Shown: piece after piece, positions 1-7,528 of the stretch
Numbering within the stretch: the first letter of the stretch is position 1
Layout: each line of letters starts with the position of its first letter
Origin: Selenomonas sp. AE3005
GTDB lineage: Bacteria > Bacillota > Negativicutes > Selenomonadales > Selenomonadaceae
Direction: 5' to 3'
Assembly: GCF_905233635.1 (NCBI RefSeq)
Contig: NZ_CAJODG010000013.1
Span: 1-62,003, forward strand
DNA length: 62,003 nucleotides
The notes under the pieces: generated by a model
Told to the model about the DNA's origin: nothing
Database searches by the model: none
Seen by the model: the letters and a program-made list of their open reading frames with translations, nothing else
Program-made: the position numbers and the translations under genes

Positions 1-231
1 CCATACATATTCCTTGAGGAATTCTTCCTTGAGGTCAGCGATATATACCTTGGAAGCACCGGATTTCAGCGCCTTGTCATGCACGGCATCCAGTTCATCG
101 CCCTGACCTACATCAGCGCAGCAGGCGATAACTTCGCAGCCATCGTAATTTTCCTTGAGCCAGGGAATGATAACGGAGGTATCAAGACCACCGGAGTAAG
201 CCAGAACTACTTTTTTAATCTGTTTAGCCAT
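1..231 (-). CDS. argG: Argininosuccinate synthase, N-terminal part (gene runs off window)
   Basis: ATP-dependent ligation of citrulline and aspartate to argininosuccinate, the penultimate step of arginine synthesis. The 77 visible codons begin MAKQIKKVVLAYSGGLDTS, which contains the PP-loop ATP-pyrophosphatase motif SGGLDTS near residues 13-19, followed by ADVGQG, both typical of the family N-terminus. The start is supported by an upstream AAAGGAC ribosome site. It follows argF by 40 bp in the same direction, so it is the last visible gene of the arginine operon. The rest of the protein lies before base 1. Confidence 0.95.
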   Translation of the reverse strand, partial: MAKQIKKVVLAYSGGLDTSVIIPWLKENYDGCEVIACCADVGQGDELDAVHDKALKSGASKVYIADLKEEFLKEYVW

Positions 232-271
232 AATGAAATACGTCCTTTCTGTTTTTAAATCTATAAACGCC

Positions 272-1201
272 TTAGCCCATCGTCAAGGCCATAATGGCCT
301 TTTGCGTATGGAGGCGGTTTTCTGCTTCGTCAAAAATCACATGAGCATTGGCCTCTAAGACTTCCTCGGTGATTTCCTCACCGCGGTAAGCCGGCAGGCA
401 GTGCATTACGATGGCCCGCTTGTCTGCATGTGCCATAAGCTCCTTGTTAACCTGATAGGGGGCAAAGATTTGCTTGCGTGCATCGTGCTCGTCTTCCTGT
501 CCCATGCTGGCCCAGGTATCCGTAACCACGATATCGGCGCCTTTAACTGCCTCTACCGGGTCAGTTACAAGTTCAATGCTGGCACCCGTGAGTTTGGCAT
601 CTTCCTTGGCCTGTTTGGTCACGGCCGCATCCGGCTGGTAATCTGACGGTGTTGCGGCCACAAAGGTCATACCGGCCTTGGCACAGCCATACATGTAGGA
701 GTTGGTCATATTGTTGCCATCGCCCACATAAGCCATCTTGAGTCCCTTGAGGTTCTTACCCTTATGTTCCTGAATGGTCAGCAGGTCAGTCAGCACCTGA
801 CAAGGGTGGAGTAAATCCGTCAGCGCATTGATGACCGGAATATCGGCGTATTTTGCCAGTTCTTCCACTCTATCATGACCATAGGTACGAATCATAATAC
901 CGTCCAGATAGCGCGACAGCACACGCGCCGTATCCTTAATGGGTTCGCCGCGTCCCAGCTGCAGGTCACGGTTCGAGAGGAAAAGCGCCTGCCCGCCAAG
1001 CTGGTACATACCAACTTCAAAGGAAACTCTGGTGCGCGTCGAGGATTTTTCAAAAATCATGCCCAAAGTCTTACCTTTGAGCAGATGATGTTCAATCCCT
1101 GCCTTTTGCTTGGCCTTCAGCTCATGGGCCAAAGTCAGAATCTCCTGTACTTCATCCACGGATAAATCGTGGATGGACAACATATCGCGTCCTTTTAACA
1201 T
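272..1201 (-). CDS. argF: Ornithine carbamoyltransferase
   Basis: Cytosolic transfer of the carbamoyl group from carbamoyl phosphate to ornithine, giving citrulline. The 309-aa product has the carbamoyl-phosphate motif SSTRTR near residue 54, HPCQ in the middle and the ornithine-binding HCLPAYRG near the C-terminus; length is normal. Two starts are possible: the one used (AGGGGG upstream), and an ATG six codons later with AAAGGAC upstream. The upstream start keeps the LKGRDML segment that matches family N-termini. It lies 11 bp after argD and just before argG, so it is co-transcribed with both. Confidence 0.96.
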   Translation of the reverse strand: MLKGRDMLSIHDLSVDEVQEILTLAHELKAKQKAGIEHHLLKGKTLGMIFEKSSTRTRVSFEVGMYQLGGQALFLSNRDLQLGRGEPIKDTARVLSRYLDGIMIRTYGHDRVEELAKYADIPVINALTDLLHPCQVLTDLLTIQEHKGKNLKGLKMAYVGDGNNMTNSYMYGCAKAGMTFVAATPSDYQPDAAVTKQAKEDAKLTGASIELVTDPVEAVKGADIVVTDTWASMGQEDEHDARKQIFAPYQVNKELMAHADKRAIVMHCLPAYRGEEITEEVLEANAHVIFDEAENRLHTQKAIMALTMG

Positions 1202-1212
1202 CCAAAGCCCCC

Positions 1213-2415
1213 TTAACCGGCATATTTGCCGATAACTTCATCCATTACGGCAAATGCCTCATCAACCTGTGCGGTAGTGATAATGAGCGGCGGGATAAAG
1301 CGCAGCACCTTACCCGCTGTGCAGTTAATGATGAGTCCTTTTGCCAGACAATCATTGACGATATCCCGGCCATGTTCAGCACCTGCAAGTTCTGCACCAA
1401 GAATCAGGCCTTCACCACGCACATCTATAATAAATTTTGGATATTTTTTCGCTAATTCCTGCAATTTTTCCTTAAAATATTTGCCTACGACCTGAATATT
1501 TTTAAGGAAATCAGGCTGCGGTACGGTATCAAGCACCACATTAGCGGCAGCACAGGCCAGCGGATTGCCGCCGAAGGTCGTACCGTGGTCACCAGGTTTA
1601 AAGGCTGCGGCCACTTTGTCGGTGACGATAAAGGCACCGATGGGCACACCGCCGGCCAGCCCCTTGGCCAAGGTTACAATATCCGGCTTGATGCCGTAGT
1701 TCTCATAGGCGAAGAACTTACCACTGCGACCGATGCCTGCCTGGATTTCATCGAGAATCAGCAGGGCACCATGCTTATCGCAAAGTTCCCGAACCTGTTT
1801 GAGATAATCGCCATCTGGTGTATGTACGCCGCCCTCGCCCTGAATGGTTTCGAGCATTACCGCCGCCGTTTTGTCGCTGATTTTGCTTTCTAGTTCGGCA
1901 ATATCATTGTAATGCACATAGGTGAAACCTGCAGGCAGCGGCCCTAATCCTTCATGGTAATGCGTCTGGCCCGTCGCCGTCAGCGTAGCCAAGGTTCGGC
2001 CGTGGAAACTGTCCCACGCGGAAATGATTTCCGTCTTATCGGGATTGATGTTATAGCCATACTTACGGGCAATCTTGATAGCCCCTTCATTGGCCTCGGC
2101 ACCGGAATTACCGAAGAATGCCTTATCCAGACCACTGAGCTTGACAAGTTTGGCTGCTGCGTCAGCCTGTGGCTGCGTATAGTAAAGGTTAGAGCAGTGA
2201 ATTAGTTTTCCTGCCTGCTCCGACACCGCCTGTACCAAGGACTTGTTGTTATGCCCCAGCACATTTACGGCAATGCCGCCCAAGAAGTCCAGATATTTCT
2301 TGCCGTTTATATCCCAAACCTCGGCCCCTGCGCCGTGGTCAAGAACGATTTTATAGCGGTTAAATACCGGCAGATAGCTTTGCTGGTCCTCCGCAAAAAT
2401 TTCCTGTTCCTGCAT
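1213..2415 (-). CDS. argD: Acetylornithine aminotransferase (PLP-dependent)
   Basis: Class III aminotransferase converting N-acetylglutamate semialdehyde to N-acetylornithine; family members often also accept succinyl-diaminopimelate. The 400-aa protein shows GNSGAEANEGAIK (phosphate and PLP contacts), DEIQAGIGRSGK with the PLP-ring aspartate, and the Schiff-base lysine in LAKGLAGGVPIGA near residue 250. The start has a strong GGAGG site. It is separated from argB by a 156-bp palindromic element and lies 11 bp before argF. An ornithine or GABA aminotransferase would look similar, but the operon context decides. Confidence 0.95.
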   Translation of the reverse strand: MQEQEIFAEDQQSYLPVFNRYKIVLDHGAGAEVWDINGKKYLDFLGGIAVNVLGHNNKSLVQAVSEQAGKLIHCSNLYYTQPQADAAAKLVKLSGLDKAFFGNSGAEANEGAIKIARKYGYNINPDKTEIISAWDSFHGRTLATLTATGQTHYHEGLGPLPAGFTYVHYNDIAELESKISDKTAAVMLETIQGEGGVHTPDGDYLKQVRELCDKHGALLILDEIQAGIGRSGKFFAYENYGIKPDIVTLAKGLAGGVPIGAFIVTDKVAAAFKPGDHGTTFGGNPLACAAANVVLDTVPQPDFLKNIQVVGKYFKEKLQELAKKYPKFIIDVRGEGLILGAELAGAEHGRDIVNDCLAKGLIINCTAGKVLRFIPPLIITTAQVDEAFAVMDEVIGKYAG

Positions 2416-2429
2416 ATTATGCCTCCTTC

Positions 2430-2585
2430 GGAACTGTTACAAAATAAATCAGTCATATAGCTTGCCTAAATTTCCATAGGCGTTGTTGTCGTCGGTCGCC
2501 ATAGCCCCGCTATGACTCCCTCCTCCGCCTAGCCTATGAAAATTTGTTCTGCGCTCTATTGACAGATTTATTTCTGCACAGTTCC
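2430..2585. repeat. 156-bp imperfect palindromic element between argB and argD
   Basis: The gap between argB and argD is an interrupted inverted repeat. Outer arms are 2430-2454 (GGAACTGT then AATAAATCAGTCA) and 2560-2585 (TGACAGATTTATTT then ACAGTTCC). Inner arms are an AAATTTCCATAGG-type segment at 2467-2479 and its complement near 2533-2545, and the centre holds a small CATAG-CCCCG-CTATG hairpin. The right end abuts the argB stop codon exactly. I see no ORF and no T-run, so it is not a standard terminator. Such elements are typically non-autonomous mobile (MITE-like) or RNA-processing palindromes; which applies here is inference. Confidence 0.6.
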
Positions 2586-3470
2586 TTACCGCACCACCTG
2601 GGTGCCAATGCCCCGGGAAGTAAAGATTTCCAGGATGATGGAGTGCGCGAGCCGCCCGTCAATGATATGCGTCTTGCCTGCACCCTGTTCCAATGCCGTC
2701 AGACAGGCCTCCACTTTGGGAATCATGCCACCGGCAATAATACCTTCTTTGATGTATTCCTTTGCCTCTGGCAGATGCAAGGTGGAGATAAAACTTGACT
2801 TGTCATTAAAGTCCTTGTAAATCCCCTCAATATCTGTCAGTAGCAGGAGTTTTTCCGCCTGCAGGGCGCCGGCGATTTCAGCAGCTACATAATCTGCGTT
2901 GATATTGTAACTTTCACCGCCATCACCGACACCAATCGGCGCAATAACCGGTACATAACCCTGGTCAAGCAAATCTTCCAAAATGCCGGTATCAACCTGT
3001 TCCACTTCGCCGACATAGCCGATATCCACCTTTTTGGTGTCCTCGCCTTCGTAGACCGTAGCCAGTTTCTTCCGGGCTTTAATCAGGCCGGCGTCCTTAC
3101 CGCTGAGGCCTACGGCGCGTACCCCGCGGCGGTTCAGAAGATTGACAATCTCGGAATTAACCTTGCCGTCAAGCACCATTTCCGCAATCTCAATGGTTTC
3201 TTCATCGGTGACTCTGAGCCCGGCCACAAAGTCCGACTCCTTGCCGACTTTTTTGAGGAACCCCGTGATATCCGGGCCGCCACCATGAATTATCACCGGG
3301 CGGATACCCACATATTTCATCAAGGCAATATCCTGCATGACCTTTTCTTTCAGGTCATCGTTAATCATGGCATTGCCGCCGTATTTAATGACGATGGTCT
3401 TGCCGTAGAACTGCTGGATATAGGGCAGTGCCTCCACCAATATGGCGGCTTTGTCTTCTGCTGTAAACAT
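2586..3470 (-). CDS. argB: N-acetylglutamate kinase, arginine-sensitive type
   Basis: Phosphorylates N-acetylglutamate in the second step of arginine synthesis; amino-acid kinase fold. The 294-aa protein has VIKYGGNAM near residue 30, the glycine loop HGGGPDI near 63 and a C-terminal GGMIPKVEACL segment. An N-terminal extension with LVEALPYIQQF precedes the catalytic domain; family members with this extra helix are hexameric and feedback-inhibited by arginine. That fits the neighbouring argJ, which recycles acetyl groups and makes the kinase the sensible control point. It ends immediately at the palindromic element and lies 12 bp after argJ. Confidence 0.95.
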   Translation of the reverse strand: MFTAEDKAAILVEALPYIQQFYGKTIVIKYGGNAMINDDLKEKVMQDIALMKYVGIRPVIIHGGGPDITGFLKKVGKESDFVAGLRVTDEETIEIAEMVLDGKVNSEIVNLLNRRGVRAVGLSGKDAGLIKARKKLATVYEGEDTKKVDIGYVGEVEQVDTGILEDLLDQGYVPVIAPIGVGDGGESYNINADYVAAEIAGALQAEKLLLLTDIEGIYKDFNDKSSFISTLHLPEAKEYIKEGIIAGGMIPKVEACLTALEQGAGKTHIIDGRLAHSIILEIFTSRGIGTQVVR

Positions 3471-3482
3471 GCCCCGTCCTCC

Positions 3483-4694
3483 TTAGGTGTGATACTCACC
3501 GTTAATCTTCACATATTCATAAGAGAAATCACAGCTCCAGATATCGGCCTTAGCGTCGCCTTCACCCATATCAATGCTGATAACGATATCATGAGCCTCC
3601 ATGACCTTCCGCAGTTCTGCTTCATCATATTCTGCACCGACACCATTGGCATAAACGGGGATACCGCCAAACTTCACCACGGTTTTCTGCGGGTCCATGG
3701 GTACGCCGGCATAGCCGACAGCACAGATAACGCGCCCCCAGTTGGGGTCTTCACCGAAGAACGCCGTCTTTACCAGCGGGCTCTTGGCAACACTCATGCC
3801 AATGGTCTTAGCCTCAGCAAAGTTTCTGGCCCCCGTCACGGAAATGGTCAGGAACTTGGTAGCACCTTCACCATCGGCAGCAATCTTCTTGGACAGTTCC
3901 TGGCAGATATTTTGCAATGTGGCCTTAAAGAGCTTGTAATCCTCATTTTCCTCAGTGATTTTTGCATTACCGGCGGCGCCATTGGCCAGGACAATCACCA
4001 TATCGTTGGTGCTCATATCGCCGTCAATGGAAATCATATTAAAGGAAACCTCGACGATTTCCGACAGAGCCTTCTGCAGGAGCTTGCTGTCAATAGCTGC
4101 GTCCGTCGTAATAAAGCAAAGCATGGTGGCCATATTCGGCTGAATCATACCCGAGCCCTTGGCAATGGCACCAAAGCGTACTTCCTTGCCGCCGAGTGTG
4201 ATTTCCGTAGCGCAGGCCTTGGAATAGGTATCCGTGGTGATAATGGCCTTGCCCGCATTTTCACTACCATCAGAGGACAGTTCCTTGACAGCCTGCTTGA
4301 TACCATTTTCCATCTTGTCCATCGGCAGGTTCACACCGATAACACCAGTGGAGGCAACAACTACATCATCAGCCTTACAGCCTAATGCCGTTGCCGTGAT
4401 ATCCTGCATGGCTGCCGCATCTTTTTCGCCCTGCTCACCGGTGCAGGCGTTGGCGCAGCCGGCATTAGCCGTAATGGCATGCGCCATTCCCGTGGCAATT
4501 ACCTTCTTGGACGCACGAACCGGCGCAGATGCTACTGCATTCTGGGTAAAAGTTCCGGCTACGGCGGCCTCCTGCTCCGTATAAATTACGGCAACATCGA
4601 GATTGCCGCTTTTCTTAATGCCGGCCTTGACCCCAGCGGCCTGAAAGCCCTGCGGATAAGTTACACCGGCTTTTTTATGTAAATCACTAAACAT
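3483..4694 (-). CDS. argJ: Bifunctional glutamate N-acetyltransferase / amino-acid acetyltransferase
   Basis: Transfers the acetyl group of N-acetylornithine to glutamate, closing the acetyl cycle; many homologues also use acetyl-CoA. The 403-aa precursor contains the autoproteolytic site in MIQPNMATML, with Thr190 as the predicted new N-terminal nucleophile, so it should mature to an alpha chain of about 189 residues and a beta chain of about 214. No argA or argE is visible, consistent with the cyclic pathway. It lies between argC (27 bp) and argB (12 bp) in the operon. Confidence 0.96.
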   Translation of the reverse strand: MFSDLHKKAGVTYPQGFQAAGVKAGIKKSGNLDVAVIYTEQEAAVAGTFTQNAVASAPVRASKKVIATGMAHAITANAGCANACTGEQGEKDAAAMQDITATALGCKADDVVVASTGVIGVNLPMDKMENGIKQAVKELSSDGSENAGKAIITTDTYSKACATEITLGGKEVRFGAIAKGSGMIQPNMATMLCFITTDAAIDSKLLQKALSEIVEVSFNMISIDGDMSTNDMVIVLANGAAGNAKITEENEDYKLFKATLQNICQELSKKIAADGEGATKFLTISVTGARNFAEAKTIGMSVAKSPLVKTAFFGEDPNWGRVICAVGYAGVPMDPQKTVVKFGGIPVYANGVGAEYDEAELRKVMEAHDIVISIDMGEGDAKADIWSCDFSYEYVKINGEYHT

Positions 4695-4721
4695 ATATTT
4701 TCCTCCTAAAGGTTAGTATTA

Positions 4722-5756
4722 TCAAGGATAAATAGGCACAAAATCAAGCCCCATACGTTCTTCAAAACCGCAGGCAATATTGAAATTCTGTACCGCTTGT
4801 CCGGCAGCGCCCTTTACCAGGTTGTCAATGGCTGAGAGCACAATCACGCGGCCTGTACGTTCATCTACATGCCAGGCAATATCGCAGAAATTAGAGCCGC
4901 GTACTTCCTTGGTGGAAGGATATGCCCCGGCACCGAGCAGACGGATGAAGTATTCCTTGCCATAAAGTTTGGCAAAAGCGGCCGTGACCAGCTCTTCTGT
5001 AACCCCATCTTTCAGATTTGCGTAGCAGGTCGAAAGAATGCCGCGTGACATAGGCACCAAATGCGGTGTGAAGTTTAACAGGACCTGCTCACCGGAAATG
5101 TCGGTAAGTGCCTGTTCAATCTCCGGCGTATGACGATGTTTGGCTACATTATACGCCCGGAAATTATCGTAAAGTTCCGGGAAGTGGTTCGCCTGTTTGG
5201 CGCTGCGCCCGGCTCCCGATACACCAGACTTGGCATCGATGATAATACTATTAACATCGATTAAATGCTGTTTGGCCAGCGGTGCCAGTGCTAAAATACT
5301 GGCGGTAGTAAAGCAGCCGGCGTTGCCGATAATCTTGGCGCTCTTTATCTGTTCCCGGTAAAGTTCTGCCAGGCCATACACCCGTTCTGCCTCCTGATGC
5401 GTATGCGGAACATGATACCAGGCCTCATAGACGTCAGTATCGGCAAAGCGGTAATCGGCTCCGAGGTCGATTATACGTACCGGCTTTCCGGCCAAAGCTC
5501 TGCCCACTTCCATAGCATGGCCATGCGGCAGGCAGATAAAGATAAAGTCGCTGTCCTGACCGATGCTTTCGATGTCCTTAATGCTCTCCAGCTGCATGTC
5601 ATAAAGCCCACGCAAGTGAGGGTAAAGACTGGCAATGTTTTCTCCTGTATGACTTTCCGAGGTTATGTGGACGACCTCTGCCTGAGGATGCTGATACAGC
5701 AAACGCAGCAATTCAGCCCCGGCATACCCCGTTGCGCCAATAACGCTGACTTTCAT
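4722..5756 (-). CDS. argC: N-acetyl-gamma-glutamyl-phosphate reductase
   Basis: NADPH-dependent reduction of acetylglutamyl phosphate to the semialdehyde. The start is set at MKVSVIGATGYAGAEL because this is the family N-terminal Rossmann motif and AAGGAGG lies 7 nt upstream; an in-frame extension of 24 codons upstream lacks both. The product is 344 aa, with the catalytic cysteine in GNAGCFTT (Cys148). It is the first gene of the operon argC-J-B-D-F-G, downstream of a promoter overlapped by an ARG-box-like palindrome. Confidence 0.96.
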   Translation of the reverse strand: MKVSVIGATGYAGAELLRLLYQHPQAEVVHITSESHTGENIASLYPHLRGLYDMQLESIKDIESIGQDSDFIFICLPHGHAMEVGRALAGKPVRIIDLGADYRFADTDVYEAWYHVPHTHQEAERVYGLAELYREQIKSAKIIGNAGCFTTASILALAPLAKQHLIDVNSIIIDAKSGVSGAGRSAKQANHFPELYDNFRAYNVAKHRHTPEIEQALTDISGEQVLLNFTPHLVPMSRGILSTCYANLKDGVTEELVTAAFAKLYGKEYFIRLLGAGAYPSTKEVRGSNFCDIAWHVDERTGRVIVLSAIDNLVKGAAGQAVQNFNIACGFEERMGLDFVPIYP

Positions 5757-5855
5757 GAATAATCCTCCTTCACATGCATAGCTTACGATAAACTGACCTG
5801 TCAGCGCGGATTGCATACTGCTAATCACCGCCCGGCAAATGTACTCTGTAAACTA

Positions 5856-5893
5856 TGTTTATAATTATACATCGTTAATGCATAAAATTGCAA
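5856..5893 (-). promoter_or_regulatory. Promoter of the arginine operon with ARG-box-like operator
   Basis: On the minus strand a TTGCAA -35 (5888-5893) and a TATAAT -10 (5864-5869) are separated by 18 bp, about 110 bp upstream of argC. The -10 lies inside the near-palindrome TGTATAATTATAAACA (5856-5871), which resembles the AT-rich ARG boxes bound by ArgR/AhrC. Binding there would block polymerase and fits arginine repression. No argR gene is in the window. Confidence 0.55.
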
Positions 5894-5959
5894 GCCCCAT
5901 TTGAAATAAATTCATGATATACTATTTAAAAAGTATTTAATTATTTCAAGGAGTTCAAA

Positions 5960-6802
5960 ATGAGAAAAAATAAAAAACGGCGAATTTACCGACAATTTTT
6001 TCGCTGGTGTTTCTTTCTGGTCACAGTATTCTTTATAACCTTCCTGCTCGCAGGCGGAACAGCGCTGTTCTCCCCTAAGACCTGGCAGCATGCCGGTGAT
6101 TTTCTGCCCAAACTGGAAAGCCGTCTGCCAGCCATTCAGCAGCCGGATATTCCCCTGCAGGTTTCGACCACTGACAGACTCAGCCGTATGCTGTTTATCA
6201 AAAGAGCTGTCGATGCCCGTATCGATAAGGAACATTATGTAAAGCTGGAAAATATTCCGTCTGACCTGCAAAAGGCTGTCATTGCTGTCGAGGACAGCCG
6301 CTTTTACAGCCATCACGGCTTTGACGTGGAAAGTATCATACGCGCCACCCTGGTCAATCTGCAATATGGGCAAATTGAAGAAGGCGCCAGCACCATCACA
6401 CAGCAGCTCGTAAAGAACCTGTTCCTGAGTCACGAGCAGTCTTTCGGCCGCAAGGGGGAAGAATTGCTGTTGGCTCTCGACATGGAAGCTAATTACAGTA
6501 AAGAAGAAATTTTGGAACTGTACCTTAATACCATTTACTATGGTTCTAATTATTACGGCATTGGGCCGGCAGCAGAAGGTTACTTTGGCAAACAGACACA
6601 GGAGCTGAAACTGCCAGAATGTTCCATGCTGGCCGGACTGCCCAATGCCCCTTCCCTCTATTCACCTTATGTTGACTTTATGCTGGCCAAGAAACGCCAG
6701 TTTGTCGTTCTTGACGCCATGGTCCGCAATGGCTATATCGATGACAGCACCGCCGAGTCTGCGAAGATAAAACCTCTTTATCTGGCCAAAGGTGCCCAAT
6801 AA
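5960..6802 (+). CDS. mtgA: Monofunctional peptidoglycan transglycosylase (GT51)
   Basis: Polymerises lipid II into glycan strands at the outer face of the inner membrane. The 280-aa protein has a short basic cytoplasmic tail, one membrane segment near residues 14-36, then a GT51 domain with EDSRFYSHHG (catalytic Glu111), GASTITQQLVKN and KEEILELYLN. No transpeptidase domain follows, so it is monofunctional rather than a class A PBP, though somewhat longer than typical MtgA. AAGGAG lies upstream of the start. It is divergent from the arginine operon and convergent with the next gene, with a shared terminator between. Confidence 0.88.
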   Translation: MRKNKKRRIYRQFFRWCFFLVTVFFITFLLAGGTALFSPKTWQHAGDFLPKLESRLPAIQQPDIPLQVSTTDRLSRMLFIKRAVDARIDKEHYVKLENIPSDLQKAVIAVEDSRFYSHHGFDVESIIRATLVNLQYGQIEEGASTITQQLVKNLFLSHEQSFGRKGEELLLALDMEANYSKEEILELYLNTIYYGSNYYGIGPAAEGYFGKQTQELKLPECSMLAGLPNAPSLYSPYVDFMLAKKRQFVVLDAMVRNGYIDDSTAESAKIKPLYLAKGAQ

Positions 6803-6822
6803 GCAGAATACAAGGTAAAAAA

Positions 6823-6857
6823 ATGGAGACAATCCTCCCTAAGGAGTATGTCTCCAT
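6823..6857. terminator. Bidirectional rho-independent terminator
   Basis: Stem ATGGAGACA (6823-6831) pairs with TGTCTCCAT (6849-6857). It is flanked by an A-run on the left and CTTTTTATTT on the right, so it can stop transcripts from both convergent neighbours, mtgA (+) and the secreted-protein gene (-). Confidence 0.85.
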
Positions 6858-6861
6858 CTTT

Positions 6862-7428
6862 TTATTTCTTTTTGTTCTGGTTCTTTAACTGTTCAGCAGC
6901 GGAACGGTCAAAATGTTTATAGAACTGTTCGCTCAGGTTAGTGAAGGTATTCACGGTGTCCTTTTCACTGCTGTTGGCACGGATTTCGTAAGAATAAAGC
7001 AGTTCATTGGTGCCAGCTTTGTACACATCAAAGAAGAACGTAGTACGGCTGTTGTTAGCTACCGTCAGTACTACGTAAGCGTCAGCATAGTCAGCTACGT
7101 TTTCCTTGAAAGTCTTGGCAGCCTGACGGCGGTCCAAGGACTTGATGTCTACGTTCTTAGCTGCTTTGACAGCCTCTGCTACAGCATCATAAGATACTAC
7201 ATAGCTGCGGGATACGCGACTGGAATCATAAACAATCTGCGTCAGCATTTCCTTATTGGGTGCCTTTTCATCAACAGGAGTGTACAGCGGCGCAGCAATA
7301 GCGATACGCTTAACAGCCGTGATGTCTGCCCCTTCCTGGATTGTTACCTGGTCAGCATTGGCAAAAGCAACCTGTGCGCTGAGCACAACCATGCACACAA
7401 CAAGAAGCATTTGAACAATTTTTTTCAT
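6862..7428 (-). CDS. Hypothetical secreted protein
   Basis: Function not recognised. The start at MKKIVQML is chosen over one 16 codons upstream because it opens a classical signal peptide (basic start, hydrophobic core, cleavage near AFA-NAD at about residue 24) and GGAGGG precedes it. The mature part of roughly 164 residues is soluble, with segments such as VKRIAIAAPLYTP and AYVVLTVANN, a layout reminiscent of small envelope proteins, and a lysine-rich C-terminus. There is no lipobox cysteine. It has its own promoter and a strong terminator, so it is a single-gene unit. Confidence 0.7.
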   Translation of the reverse strand: MKKIVQMLLVVCMVVLSAQVAFANADQVTIQEGADITAVKRIAIAAPLYTPVDEKAPNKEMLTQIVYDSSRVSRSYVVSYDAVAEAVKAAKNVDIKSLDRRQAAKTFKENVADYADAYVVLTVANNSRTTFFFDVYKAGTNELLYSYEIRANSSEKDTVNTFTNLSEQFYKHFDRSAAEQLKNQNKKK

Positions 7429-7483
7429 GGATTGTTTCCCTCCATAATTATATAATTTGGCGAAAAAATATCGCACATTCGTA

Positions 7484-7513
7484 ATTATACACTATTTTTA
7501 TTCTTTCTGCCAG
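7484..7513 (-). promoter_or_regulatory. Probable promoter of the 6.9-kb secreted-protein gene
   Basis: On the minus strand CTGGCA (7508-7513) and TATAAT (7484-7489) are 18 bp apart, about 55 bp upstream of the chosen start. The -10 is perfect and the -35 moderate. Confidence 0.5.
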
Positions 7514-7528
7514 TATTTATCGCAGTTA

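Noticed and set aside
5757..5828. Longer N-terminus for argC
   Set aside because: The 24 extra residues precede the conserved Rossmann start and lack a ribosome site, whereas AAGGAGG stands before the later ATG.
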